Positions 35,230 through 47,584 of a stretch of 64,000 bases of DNA are shown piece by piece; position 1 is the stretch's first letter; every line of letters starts with the position of its first letter. The position numbers and the translations under genes were made by a program. The DNA lies in assembly GCA_024138025.1 (NCBI GenBank), contig JAMXBD010000023.1, forward strand, positions 248,001 to 312,000. Reading direction: 5' to 3'. The notes beneath the pieces were generated by a model that ran no database searches, was not told the DNA's origin, and worked only from the letters and a program-made list of their open reading frames with translations. This stretch comes from Combretum micranthum. Its lineage: Eukaryota; Streptophyta; Magnoliopsida; Myrtales; Combretaceae.

Positions 35230-35488
35230 TGGATCGCTAGGATTAAAATACATACAACAGAAATAAAAACTTATTAATATCTACTAAACTAGAGCTCAAA
35301 TGAAAATTCAGAATACATGATCATGAAACTTAGAAATTTTTGAGCCTATTGAGTATAACATCCTAATTTGACCTATCATGCCTTGAAATCTTAATTGCAT
35401 AAGTAAAAACCCTATAATAATTAGAAAATTTAACATAATTGCATTAGAAAATGGATTTAATAGAAAATAGAGATTTTAATATGTCAAA

Positions 35489-36055
35489 TGCCCATTTTAA
35501 CTTATCAAATTACTTCAACTTCCTATCTCCAACATACCAAGCTACTCAATCCCTTTCAATTATCGATTTAAAACTAATTTCTCAAGTTGAATTACCTAAA
35601 TTCCTAATTCACTAAAATTGAACATGATCAATCTTTTCTTATCCAATAATTTAATTGACAACTATTATCCATAAGAAGAATTTAGCAAAACTACTGACAA
35701 ATTATGACTAATTCATGTCATTTTCAAGATCTCTTGTGCAATTTGAATTTCTCTTCTCTAATCCCTAAATTATCCTTTATCTTTATCTATACAAAATGAT
35801 AATATCGTCTTCATTTCTACAAAACATCTAATGGCACCTTAGTCATTCTTAGTATGTCATGACAATAATTTGAATTTACTAAACTATCCCTAATACCTAT
35901 CTAATATGCCATAAAAACCCACTTCAACCTATTAAACTACTTCATATAGCTATTCCAACAAATTCAAATTATTCAATACTTTTCAATAATCAACTTGAAT
36001 TCAATTTATCAAGTTTAATCGCCTAAACCCCTAAATATTCAATTTAACCATCTTA
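35489..36055 (+). repeat. Diverged tandem duplication, ~420-bp spacing
   Basis: 35489-35632 and 35907-36055 align over their length, with shared blocks such as CAATNNTNAAATTG and TCAAGTTNAATNNCCTAAA. The two copies are separated by about 418 bp of unit length, inside the large non-coding repeat. Confidence 0.45.
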
Positions 36056-37370
36056 GCCTAAATTCCAACTCCTTAAATCATAAAAATTTAAATCTAAATA
36101 TTTGCCTTCAAATATTAGTTCCTAAGCCCCTAAAACCCTAAATTTAAGTAAGATGTTAATTTTCCTTTAACTAGATTTCCTATATTTAATTTCTAATACA
36201 ATTGGCAAACTTTCTTTTCTTGCTACTTAAATCTAATTCTAAATACATAAAGCCCATAACTTAGGGCCCAATTTATCATCTAAAAGTCCATGTCCATTAG
36301 CCTAAATCCAAATCCATATTCAAGAAGCCCATTAACATGACATCAAGCCCATGAACTCAAGCCCATAATCAATACCGAAGCCAGTATCAAGAAAACATAA
36401 TTAAAAAGGTCAAGCTTAATTACTCAAGATTCAAGCCTATAAACTTAAGCCCATAAGATCACATTAGTTAACATACCACCACACACATTATAATTCCCTA
36501 ATTTCTAGACAATTCAACAAGCGAAATCATAAAAATGACTTTCCCCAATTCTTGAGAATTTAAATACATGGAAAAAGACCAAAATGCCCTTGAAAATTCT
36601 ACACAATATAAACACAAGAAAATATCTTATAAATTTAGAGATTTCTACTAAAGTGAAATGACAAAAATACCCTAAACTATGCAAGTAAAATGACTAAAAA
36701 GCCCTTAATCCTAGAAGAAATCACAATACATGAATAATAAATATTACACTTAGAAAACCCTAATTTCTTCTTCCATCTTTAGCAGCCCACATATCTCCAA
36801 AATCCTCTAAAAAATATCTCTAAAACGCACTAAAAATCCTACAAAAAGTCTACAATAATTCCCCTTCAAATCAAGTATTCAATAGATAAGGAAATCCATT
36901 CATTTTCCATCATCTAATTACTCAATTTCTTCTCTAAAATTTAATCCCTATTTCAATTGATTCCTAGGTGAAATTTGAAGGAAAAACCAAGGTTGAAGTT
37001 GGGGATTGGCATTAGAAGCATTCTCAAATTCTTGGAGTAGTAGTAGTGAAAACTTTCAGGCTATTCTTTTCACAAATCAAGTAAGTTAATATAGTAATAT
37101 GTTTTGATTATGTTAATGACATTCAAATACATGTAAATTGCTAAAAATAAACTTAGATTTAATTATTAGTTTTTATATGTATGTATAAGTATAAAAACTG
37201 ATATATATGTGTGAATAGATATGTGTATTAGAAATTTAAGTAATTGAAATTATCGCATGTTCATATATATATGTATGTATGAACATATGTGTCGAATTGA
37301 TATGTTTTATTGAAATGAAATCATCAAATAAATATATGTATATATTACTTATAAATTTTGTTATAATATA

Positions 37371-38025
37371 TGTAGATGTATGAATTTCATTATAAAGGCT
37401 TTAAGCTTGATTTATTATTTGGATTTAACTCTCTTGGTTAAAGTGACAGGGCTTAGAGAGTTAGGCCCAACCAATTGGGATGATCATGGGAGTTTTGGCA
37501 TGGTAGGCTTGGAGTAGGGCCCGTTGGAATTCACCTGCCCAATTCCAACTTTTCTCAAATTGGCTCACACACATTACAATGAAGGCCTCAATGGGCATGG
37601 GTTCATAAGGGAGCTCACATCTATATCCATAATGAGAGGGACTCATCCTGGCCGTTGGTCATCTGTCTCATCTGGCGGATGACATCGACAGCCAAATTCT
37701 CTATAAATACTCTTAGTCCTTACCTCATTTGGAGAAGTGAAAAATCTTGGACAAACACCGTTGTGCTGTCGGATTTCCATTTTTGTGAATCGATTACTTG
37801 ATTCACTCAAGAATGCACACGATATTTGTGGTACTTAGTGAGGTTGATGCTTTCTAGCTCCCTCACCTGTCACACGTGTGTTAGAGCCTATTGAGATTGC
37901 CTACTCCTCCTCCCTACATGATTCTCTCTTGATCATTCTTGCACGTGTTGTTTCTCTAGGTCACGTGTAGCGCAATAATCACGCAGCACGCACGTGATCA
38001 TTGTATCCAGAATCATACCCACACA
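37371..38025 (+). repeat. 655-bp solo LTR with 5-bp target duplication
   Basis: Starts TGTAGATG and ends CCCACACA, with ATATA on both sides (37366-37370 and 38026-38030). It holds a TATA box (CTATAAATACT, near 37701) in LTR-like position. It interrupts the larger non-coding repeat. A diverged relative in the same orientation lies at 40870-41545. The 5-bp duplication is low-complexity, so it is only moderate evidence. A 61-codon minus-strand frame inside it is not a gene. Confidence 0.6.
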
Positions 38026-40645
38026 ATATATATATAACTATATATAAGTATTTATGTTTATGCTGATCTGCTGAAATTTTTGGAAAATTTTTGTTGTTAA
38101 TGTTGATTTGAGTTATGATTTATTATTCAAGTTGTAAAATATAAATCTAAGTATATACTAGATAATAAAGCATAGAATAAACATGTTTTGATGATTTAGA
38201 TATGTTGAAAAAGCAATTTTATATACATATGTATGCAATATGGACAACTTGAATTGTCAAATTTGAATAAAATATTAAATAAAATTATTTTTGGATGAAA
38301 TTTATAAAAATGGTGGTCATCATGCCTATATATAAACTAAAAATTTTCGTGATTTTGAAATACATGTACTATTTTTAAAAATTAAATTACAAAATAGAAA
38401 AACATGGCAAAATAGTGTTTTGGCTAGTAGTTGTAGCGTAAATGTATAGGGCTGAACTGGTGACTTTTTCTTCTTTTTTTGTTTGAAACTATAACAGCTT
38501 AAAAGTTTAAGAAGTCTACTTTAATGTGGTATAAAGAACCAACCAAGAACCACCTAACTTGATGCTCAAATTGACTAAACTGATTAGTCGTCGCTGTGAA
38601 TCCTTTGTTTTGAACAATTTTATGTTAATTGAAATCTAATTAACTAATTAATTTAGGCTAAATCAATTCATGAAATTGTAAAACAACATGTTAGATAGTG
38701 TACATAAAAATTTGAACTTAAGAACTCGTGTTTAAGACAATAAACCGATCTATAAAAGTAAATGTGCACATTAGTTTTTTTATAAGAAATGAAATATTGG
38801 AATTAAAAGTAAATTAAACCTAATCAAATAAACATAAAATAAATGTAAATAATGTGTTTTCATATTGAAATATGAATTTTAAGATGAATAATTAATTATT
38901 TTGATTTTAGGAACCTATTTAATAAAATGGTTATAAATATGACATTATAAGATAACATAAATATAATAGGAAACTAGTTTAGATTCCTTAGCCCATTTAG
39001 AGGTAAAAATGGATTGTAAATGATATAAATAGAATAATTATAACTTAAATGAGTTTTTTTAGTTAATAAAAGTTTATTACATTGATTTAGGATATGTTAT
39101 TGAAAATACCATTTTAAAAGCCTAATTACCATAAAATGGGTTTAGTATATTAAGTTGAATATAAAACGAACATGATTGATTAATTCTATCCATCTTGGCT
39201 AAATTAAACTAATATAGATTTATTAACTAATATTGGCTTAATAAATCCTTTAGAGACCAACAATTTTACTTAGCTGTTAGTTAAACTATTGAATACTTGT
39301 ATGATCATATTAACTTGTAATTTGCTTAGATTAATATGTTAGGTTAGACCATAAAGAATTAAGGGAGTATGCTGTTTCAAATGAATATTTACTAGAAACA
39401 TGAGTATTTCATATGAGTTTGATATAAGTTGATAATTGATTTAAATGCTTATATGAATGATTGTTTTGAGTAGATATTTACATGCTTTGAATATGCCTTA
39501 TGCTTTACCTTCTAAAGTATCTTTTGGTCTATCTTCTATTTGTTTAGATTATGGATTTTGTACCAGATATGCAGTGACTTGTGTGTTGCATGCTAGGATA
39601 GGTATCATAAATGAATTAATACTTAAAGATGGTTTTAATACTTGTTGCTTGTATGTGGTCGTTTAACCTAGTCCGAGGGCAACGATCTTGCTAGGCGGTG
39701 CTAGCATGGTAGTTACGTGCTTAAGCCACCCCCATTATTGATATTAGAAAAATAATTGTTATTAGTGGCTCGATGGATGGCTAATAGGGGGAACAGTATC
39801 AGGGTAACGTCTACTTAGATTGGAGAGAAATAGTATAATGTGATTCACATTTATGGGATCGATTGAGTTATGCTATATTATAGACTATGATAGGTAGAAA
39901 TGTGTAACGATTGTGACCCCTAGACGAGGCTATTTACTAGATGTTCCTATAGAAAATATAGATACTCGGGCTGCCTATATCAATCTCCTAAGTAGTTTTT
40001 GTTACTCAGGACCCCCAGGTTCCTAGTGTATTGTTAGAGTGTGAGTATTCCACTAGTATTTTACTACACTTTAATTTAAAGACATAAATTATTGGTTGTT
40101 GCATTACATATAGAATAAGCATGTGTGCCCATCTCATATGTGCTTATGTTACCATTGTATTGGGCTTTAGCTTATTCCTTTCTTTTTCAGGTGATGGTCT
40201 AGATGCCTGTGATTATCTCGGCTATAGAACGACTCTAAAGAAGCTTATTAACAAATGGAGTAGATAAGAACATTGAACTATTTATGTTGTTAATGAAAGT
40301 TATTAACCATCTTTTCAAACTTATATTTTGATGAGGGCATATCTATGAGCCCATGGTTATATTTTGAGACACTAGATACTGTGTATTTTGATATACCTAA
40401 TGGTGTGGAACTTATTTATATAAATTGCTCTATTCTCTAAAGTTTTGTATTTGAAAAATGTTTTGAGAAATTTATTTTTCCAATACAACTCTAGTTGTCT
40501 TTAGAATCTAATTTAATGATTTTAGAATCTAAAATTTGTTTAGCAATTATCACAATAAAGTATAAATTATATTAGCCTTAACATATAATACATAAGTATT
40601 ATACGTGGCAATCAACACACCTTGACCCAGTTTGAGGCATGACAA

Positions 40646-40869
40646 ATATTAACTTGTTCTTTTTAAAAATTACTTTCTAAGTTCAAGACATAATTTTGTT
40701 GGTTATTTAATGTTATTTTATTTTATTGTTTCGAATCTATGGAGCACGAGATTTGTTTATCTAGTTATGATTCTTATTGTGTATTAGTTGTTCATTATAT
40801 TTTGTTAGTTTATCACTTTATTTGCATATGGCTTTTATTAGTAGATAATTTTTTTATATTGGCCAAATT
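40646..40869. other. AT-rich spacer between repeats
   Basis: No gene or terminus recognised between the end of the large repeat and the next LTR-like copy. Confidence 0.5.
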
Positions 40870-41545
40870 TGTTGGTGTAAATGGGCTTAAAATATAAATA
40901 TTATTATTATTTATTTATTTGGACTTGACTCATGGCCTAAGTGATAGGGCCCAGTGAGTTTGCTTTAGTTATTGGGATAGCTTCGGAAGATATGGCTTGG
41001 TAAGCTTGTTGGATCGTTCCACTGTATCTAACCTCTTTTAGACAAGCTCATGAAAGCAAGAGATAACTATTAACCTTAGCCCATGAGAAACTCGATCTCA
41101 TTCCTCAACCTCTAAAATGATTTGATGGCCGTCATCCATGCCAAGTACCTATAAATACTTAATTATTTCTCCTCATTTCAAACTTTTGAAGAGAGAAGAC
41201 AAACAACAATCTATAGAGGAGGCTCTGTTAAGAAAGATCAAGCAAGTAACTCAAGTGACTTCTACCCCACCTGCTCAAGAGCCATAAGGTTGATACGTAA
41301 AGTTTACATAAGCTCCCTTATCTGTCACTTGTGTATTCGAGACACTGAGATTACTTATTCCTCCTCCTCTATCATTCTCTCTAAGCCATCCCATCATCAA
41401 GTATCATCTCCTCCTCTATCATTCTCTCTAAGCCATCCCATCATCAAGTATTATCTCCTAAGTAACACTTCAAAGTCACGTGCTAGGAGCAAGACCCATG
41501 CGACACGCATGTGACTACCCCAAGAAGAACCTTGCATCTATAGTT
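40870..41545 (+). repeat. Second LTR-like copy related to 37371-38025
   Basis: Starts TGTTGGTGTAAATGGGCTTA and shares, in order, the blocks GTGATAGGGCCCAGTGAG, CCTATAAATACTTA (TATA box near 41149), CTCCCTTATCTGTCAC, ATTCCTCCTCCTC and CACACGCATGTGAC with the 37.4-kb copy. Divergence is high. No target duplication is seen and the right end is approximate. It contains a 47-bp tandem repeat (41363-41456). Confidence 0.5.
41363..41456 (+). repeat. 47-bp tandem repeat, two near-identical units
   Basis: Units 41363-41409 and 41410-41456 begin CCTCCTCTATCATTC and differ by one base. The near identity inside an old LTR-like sequence indicates a recent slippage or duplication event. Confidence 0.9.
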
Positions 41546-44500
41546 GGTAGATGATTGATTGAATAGTTTTGTAGAGGATTATAGATTATGAATTGCTATG
41601 TATTAGTTGGTGAATATATCTTGTTAGCAGATGATTAATTGATGGTTGAATGATTTTATGGAGGACTCTAAATTATGAGTGTGGTGGGTTTATAAAGTAT
41701 TTTGTTGTGATTTGCAATTTGAACCTTGTAGAGTAATTTAAATTTATGAATATTTTCACAAATGTAAAAGATAAGAACAAAACTTTTTTCTTTAAATTAG
41801 AATTTTGATTTAACTCAAAATCTAAACTATTATTTAATAATTTGAAAAAATGTTAGCTTGAACCAAACCGTTACTTAACCGTTTGGTTTATGATTGAGAA
41901 AAACTGAACTATAAAGTATGATTTTGTTTGGTTTTTAGTAAAAATGGATGCAAACTGATCTATGACCACCCTTAGTGTTGTCATGTTTCTTTTTCATGAT
42001 GCTAACCATAACTATCCTAAAAAGGAATGACAAAGATAAACACATTTGCTCTATTTACATTTTGATAATATATATTGTTTTGATGATCAACCAAAAAGTA
42101 AGGAGAATGAGCACTAAACAATAGTCATATGTGGGCTTTTGCTTAATGGTAACCACCACCCATTTAATGCCAATAGATTCCTTTGATGGTTCCACATATA
42201 ACAACGGAGCAAATTCATGCTCTTTAATAGCAACGATCATGATAGTTATTTAATGGATGGAAGACTCATACCCACCCATGATTTTACCACTAAGAAACTT
42301 AAGTTGCAACACCTTAAATTTAGGGTCCTTTGTAACCTATCACATGTCCATATTAAATGTGGACAACTAAAAGCTCAAAAACTACTAATTATCTCTAAAT
42401 GAAGTAGTTGACTCCAAACATACATTACTAACATTCTATATGATGCCAAGACTATAACAACTCTACAAGGAAGGAAAGTATCCACAACCCTAATAGCTTA
42501 ACAATTTTTTCTAATAATAACATATACTCAGGTACATATTTAATCAAAACTAAAAGGTTAAATCTAACATCATCATAAGATAAAAAAAAAAAAAAAAAGA
42601 AAAATTGAACCCACTCCTCGTTTTATTCGACATTAATAAGTAACTAAATTACTACTCTTCTAGAAGTCACTAGCTTTCATGTCGCTCTTGCCCCCATATA
42701 CTTCTAGTAGGCAGCTAATGTTATACTTGTAAGTAGTAGCATGACACTTGTACTCGAAAAAGATAAAGAGATAAGTCCAAGTGTAGTATGGTAAATCATA
42801 GGCATACATGCATGACCAAGCAAACACATGTTCACATGCTAATATATCGCTAATGCAACATCCAACATTTTATTATCTTTATCTTTAGGCGAGTAAGCAA
42901 CATAGCCATAACTCAGCATCCTACGACACAAAGACATATATGTACACACACATATATTGGTTATTGGGTACCATGATAATCATGACATCGACATAATCTG
43001 TATCTACCTAGATTATTTCCATACGTAGCTCTACTTTGGGATATTGTCTCATATGGATCTTCAAATTGTTGCGATGTGGATACTCTTTACCCATTACCAG
43101 TAGCCAAGTACAAGTAACACACATAAGATTTTCTAGCTGTTTATTTAGTTAATTAGTTTATGCTTCTACCCCAAACAAACACAGGCAACAAGAATACATA
43201 CACGTACACAGGGTTATCAAACTTACTATTCTACGTTGAATCATTAGAGGATTTATAAGATTAGAACATAGAACTCAAACACAAAAGCATAAGTTTCTAT
43301 GACGTATGTAAAATAGCTTGAAAAACTATAGATTTGCTTATATTATTTGTAAAAAACATGAAATTCATAATAGATATAAAAAAATTAAATTTTCTTTTCA
43401 TAACAACCCTTAATCCATAATATAACATACATGAAAAAGAGTAAATATAGAAAAAATTAAGTTCTTTTCAATTTTTTTTTTGTTTGAAAGAAGTTACAAA
43501 CTGAAGGAAAATCTAACTTTTCAACTTATCTTAAACTTTTAACAATGTAAAAGAAACAAATAATTTTTTTCTTTTATACTTTACAGTTATAACTCAATTT
43601 AATTGAGTTCTAGAAATGTATAATAGGGCAGTTTAGGGGAGAAAGGAAAAGAGATAGAGAGAATGTGTGAAAACAAAATTGAAATATGATAAGAATAATG
43701 TATCATCCAAATAGTTGATGAGGTTGCAAAAAATATAGTTGTATTATATATATATATTAGCCTATTTGACTCAATAGGTAAAATGGTAAACTTACTTAAA
43801 GATGTAAGATTCTACCAAGTTTACATATATAATCGGTTAAAATCATAAGATTCTGCAAAAAAAAAAAAAAAAAAAAAATATTCTATAGATGAGTTAACTA
43901 GGAAGAGACTCTTAAAATCGAAAACTCATGAAATCATATGAGTTAAATCACAATTTGACGACCATGCATGTGCTTTAAATACAGATTTGTCATGAAATTT
44001 AGAACCTTATAAACTTGAGTGACATAAAACTGGAGTATTAATAATCATCTATTCTTCTAAATTCATCTATAGATTATACTTAGGTCTTGTATCCTACTAA
44101 AAAATTTATGGTACTTATATATGTAATTAGTTTAAAGGTAAGATATTAATATATAAATATGAGAAAAAAGTAATTAATTCAATCCTAGATTTCAAGGTTT
44201 AAAAGTAACATTAAACTTCGTGGAAGGATTCAAACAAGTTTCAAAGGTTTTTGAAAAGGAGAAAGCAAGTTTTGGAATAGTTGTATTGTGCACAAGTGCT
44301 AACTTGTGTTCGAGGTTGTCTACTATTGAAGTCTTTTACATAATCTTTAGAATTCACAAATATTGATACGATAGGGAGAGAAAGTTTCTATAAAATCGAG
44401 AAGATAGAAAATGAAAGGGGTAATTTTTCCTTAGCTATCTTATACGTTGGTTTTTCCCTTAAGGTATCTTTTAATTTTTTAAATGAAAGGACCACTTTGC

Positions 44501-44959
44501 TCTTGTTAAGTACTTGAAAACTACTTTCTTTCCCTTATTTATATTTTATTTAATTTTGGATATTTCGCTTAATATATCACTTATTATATTTATTTTAATA
44601 ATCACATGATTGACTGGATGATTTCTTTAACGGAACCATAAAATTTCCTAATGAGAGATTATATCAACCTCCTACTTGGAATTTTTTTGTTTTTTTTCCA
44701 ATCCTTTTTAATTTGACTTGAAAAGGTCGTAGATAATAAATTGACATTTTTATATTTAAGATAGTTAATTTCACATATAAAAAAAATGGTCTAAGTAACA
44801 TAAAGAACTTCTATAATCCTGTCAATGGAATTGTCTAATGATAAATGTTTAGGACTAGACATTTATCTTATGTTAATTTATTCACATGTGTCCATTTGTT
44901 TATACTTTAGAGTGCCTTCATGCTAAAAATTGAACAAATGTAGATTCTTGGATTAATTA
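41546..44959. other. AT-rich intergenic DNA with an A22 run
   Basis: No gene is supported. A 22-base A-run lies at 43857-43878. It is preceded by a B-box-like GGTTAAAATC (43835-43844) and TTTGACTCAATAGGTAAAATG, so a SINE is possible. Words around 43800-43960 (AGATTCTACCAAG, GTTAAAATCATAAGATT) also occur around 23390-23530, indicating a shared dispersed repeat. A minus-strand frame at 42055-42240 is only faintly like a copia RT start. Confidence 0.4.
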
Positions 44960-46837
44960 TAGAAATAATGTGAAATGGAATAAAAAAAGATAATCTAAAG
45001 GGCTCAATTTTGTTTATGAGTTTGTTTATAATGTGAGCCATTTTAATTCTACATGAAAAGATGAAGTCCTTTGCTTTGTATCTCAGTTGATGAGTAATTT
45101 CCTTTTTTGATCTTGATAGTGAATGCTGTAGTGAAATGCTAAGTAATAAAGAGGTTTTATACCATTCAACAATTTTACTGTGGATTCATGTTAATTTAAG
45201 AAGGGAAATAATATGTCATTGTTCACTCTTATCTCAATTGAGAGACCCATTAGCGTATTTGAACTCCTCATTTGGTAGGTCTAGATATAACTGACATGTA
45301 TTAGCCAAGAAGACCTTCATTCAAGCTGCACATTTGGATTAGAACATATCTGAATTTGATAACCAAGAATTAAATTGAAGGTGCTTCACTTGTAGTTGAA
45401 CCAAGTGAACTACAGCAACTATAAGTTGAGATCCTAGTCAAAAGTAGAGCAAACCTCTAAGCTATATTTTAATACAAAATTGAGATAAACATCTCGAGCT
45501 CCTAAGAACAAGTTGGCTAGTTTCACTAATATGAACTTGGCAGTCTGAACCGCCATAACCTCCTTTTCAACTTATCAGTAGTGAACAAACATGATAGCAA
45601 GTTCAAGAGCACTTAAGCTGCAATTCTAAGCCTATACAACTCAAAACAAACACATAAACATTGAACAAATCAACTCATGAACAATACTTCAGAGCCTTAT
45701 AAGCATCTAAGCTTGTTACAAATTTTGAGCTAAAATCAAAGCTAGGCTAAGCAGCAACATATTAGGAGTTGAAGTGAGTGACAACTTTAGCATAGTCTGG
45801 TAAATCCAACATATCTCTCTCATTCAAGATCCTACTAAGATAATTCAAGATGATATAAAAAGTTAAAGAAAATTTTTTAACTTTTACGTTTTGAGTCTTG
45901 CAAAGTTCTAACCACATCGTAGTCAAAATCAGATTTGCAATTGCTGTTACTATACTATTGGTGTTTTGATCTACAATTTGATAGAGCTTCGTGATTTATA
46001 GATATTTCTCTCATCTGATCTTCCATTGATACAATTCAAAATGTAGTGGAAAGACAAGAGAGAGATCTAAAACTTTTATGTTTTAGACTCTATGAAATTT
46101 TGAAAGTATCAAGGCCAAAAGTGTCATGAATATAATGCATGTGTATTTGCAGTTTATAGTCTTGTAAATTCGAGATATCTTTCCAATATGAGCTCCATTT
46201 GATGTAATTCAAAATTTCTTTGGAAATATAGAGAGAGATCTACAAATTTCATGTTGTAGGTTTTGATAAATTCCAATTGTATTCAAGTCGAGAATTGCCA
46301 TGAAGCTTTTGCATAGTAGCTAACTCCAACACATTAGAATTGATCAAACTTCAAAGTTGAAACACAACCATCAGAATGGTTCTCATAGTAACTTTAATAG
46401 CCAATAGGAATGACTGGAAATTGATTTGGAGTGTCCTAAAGGTACATTTGGAGTGCCTATGACAGTAAACAATAGTAGCTATCATACATGCTTCAGATTT
46501 ACTTTTAGAATAGAACTAAGTGCCCTAACTAAGCTCCAAAGAGTGCCCTATCAAGCTGTCCAATATTACCTTAATTTTTCAGTAGCAACCACATATCATC
46601 CAACTACAAACCAGTAGCTTGAGCATCCATGAAACATCCCACCAAGCAACATGTAACAGCAAATTACAACACAGCATCACCGACTTCCTCTCATGCTTGA
46701 ATTTGATCTTTGACAAGGTTGTGAGCAGTTGAAGATACCCAAACTCCAATCAAATATGCTGCTACGAGACATAAGTCAAGCACCCATACCCGCACTTCGA
46801 GCACCCCAACACTAACTTCTACGGCCCCTTTAGAGCA
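44960..46837. other. Repeat DNA, left part, with ~180-bp tandem units
   Basis: Non-coding DNA, less AT-rich than its surroundings. It contains three diverged tandem units at 45842-46032, 46033-46205 and 46206 to about 46370. Shared landmarks are AATTCAAAAT near the start, AAGAGAGAGATCTA(C/A)AA and TTT(C/T)ATGTT(T/G)TAG. The same repeat appears to continue after the hAT insertion. Confidence 0.45.
45842..46370 (+). repeat. Three diverged ~180-bp tandem units
   Basis: Periods are 191 bp and 173 bp between equivalent AATTCAA words at 45842, 46033 and 46206. Each unit carries a GAGATATCTNTC or TTATAGATATTTCTCTC block and a GAGAGATCTA block. Confidence 0.6.
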
Positions 46838-46845
46838 CTTATTAT

Positions 46846-47576
46846 TAGGGATGTAACTGGGTTGGGTTTCAGATGGATCATATGAACCTGAAATCCGACC
46901 CGCTACCCTATAAGGTTTACCAAACCCGACCCTATAACCCTACAGGGTTTTGATGCTATATCCAAACCCACCCTACAAAGTTTGATTTAGAACATGGAAC
47001 TCGACCCTATAACCTTATAACTTTTTTCTTTCAAACATATTTTCAAATTTTAATGATAAATTTAAGAAAAGCTAGTACTTCTGATATAAGTTTTCTATAC
47101 ATTCAAAAATAAAATGATGCATGTGGAATTGATAGAAAATGTTGTAGACCACATTCATTATATAACATTTAAACACATAAATATATTACTTTTTTCATTG
47201 TATAATATTATAAAAATATGGTTAATTAAATTTCCTGTTGGGACTAAATATAACAAACTGCAAATAATATTAATTTCCATAGCAAACATGAATTGAACAA
47301 AATTTAATAAAAAGTTCTAAATTCGTAACTAATCCATAAATATAAAAGAAAAAACATTCTTAGGAGGTATAAAATATAGTAGCTCCTTCATGTATTATTT
47401 TCTCTCTTTGCTCATTTAGTAATGTTTTTATTTATTTATTTTCAAATTATAATATGGGGTTATCGGGTATCCATCGGTTTGTTATATGATTCAAACTCGA
47501 CTCTATAACCCTATATGGTTTTTAATGGGTCAGGTGGGTCGAAAACCCTATAAGAGTCAACCCAGTTACATCTCTA
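46846..47576. mobile_element. Ac/Ds-type non-autonomous hAT element, 731 bp
   Basis: Terminal inverted repeats are TAGGGATGTAACTGGGTTG at the left and TAGAGATGTAACTGGGTTG at the right (opposite strand), 18 of 19 bases alike. Perfect 8-bp direct repeats CTTATTAT flank it at 46838-46845 and 47577-47584. The start TAGGGATG is that of Ac-like elements. Subterminal DNA is rich in CCGACCC, AACCCTATA and GGGTTT words. The AT-rich middle has no transposase, only a 60-codon frame without features. It would depend on an outside transposase. Confidence 0.92.
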
Positions 47577-47584
47577 CTTATTAT

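Larger units (their letters stand above)
35230..40645 (+). mobile_element. Large non-coding retroelement-like repeat (LARD-like), interrupted
   Basis: Long non-coding sequence with a layout seen in large LTR-type repeats. It starts with a copy of dispersed repeat R1 (inverted, 35230-35420). It then has diverged tandem segments (35489-35632 and 35907-36055), an AAGCCCATAA-rich part (36240-36480), and an AAACCCTAATTTCTTCTTCC block (36763) followed by CACAAATCAAGTAAGTTA (37072), which looks like a splice donor. A GC-richer block follows (39665-40020) and a pyrimidine tract ending TTTTTCAGGTGATGG (40184) that looks like an acceptor. The end is GACCCAGTTTGAGGCATGACA. No gag or pol is present. Boundaries are uncertain, and no target duplication was confirmed. 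Confidence 0.35.

Noticed and set aside
42055..42240. Possible copia reverse-transcriptase fragment (IGIKWV)
   Set aside because: Similarity is limited to one short motif with no other RT block nearby.
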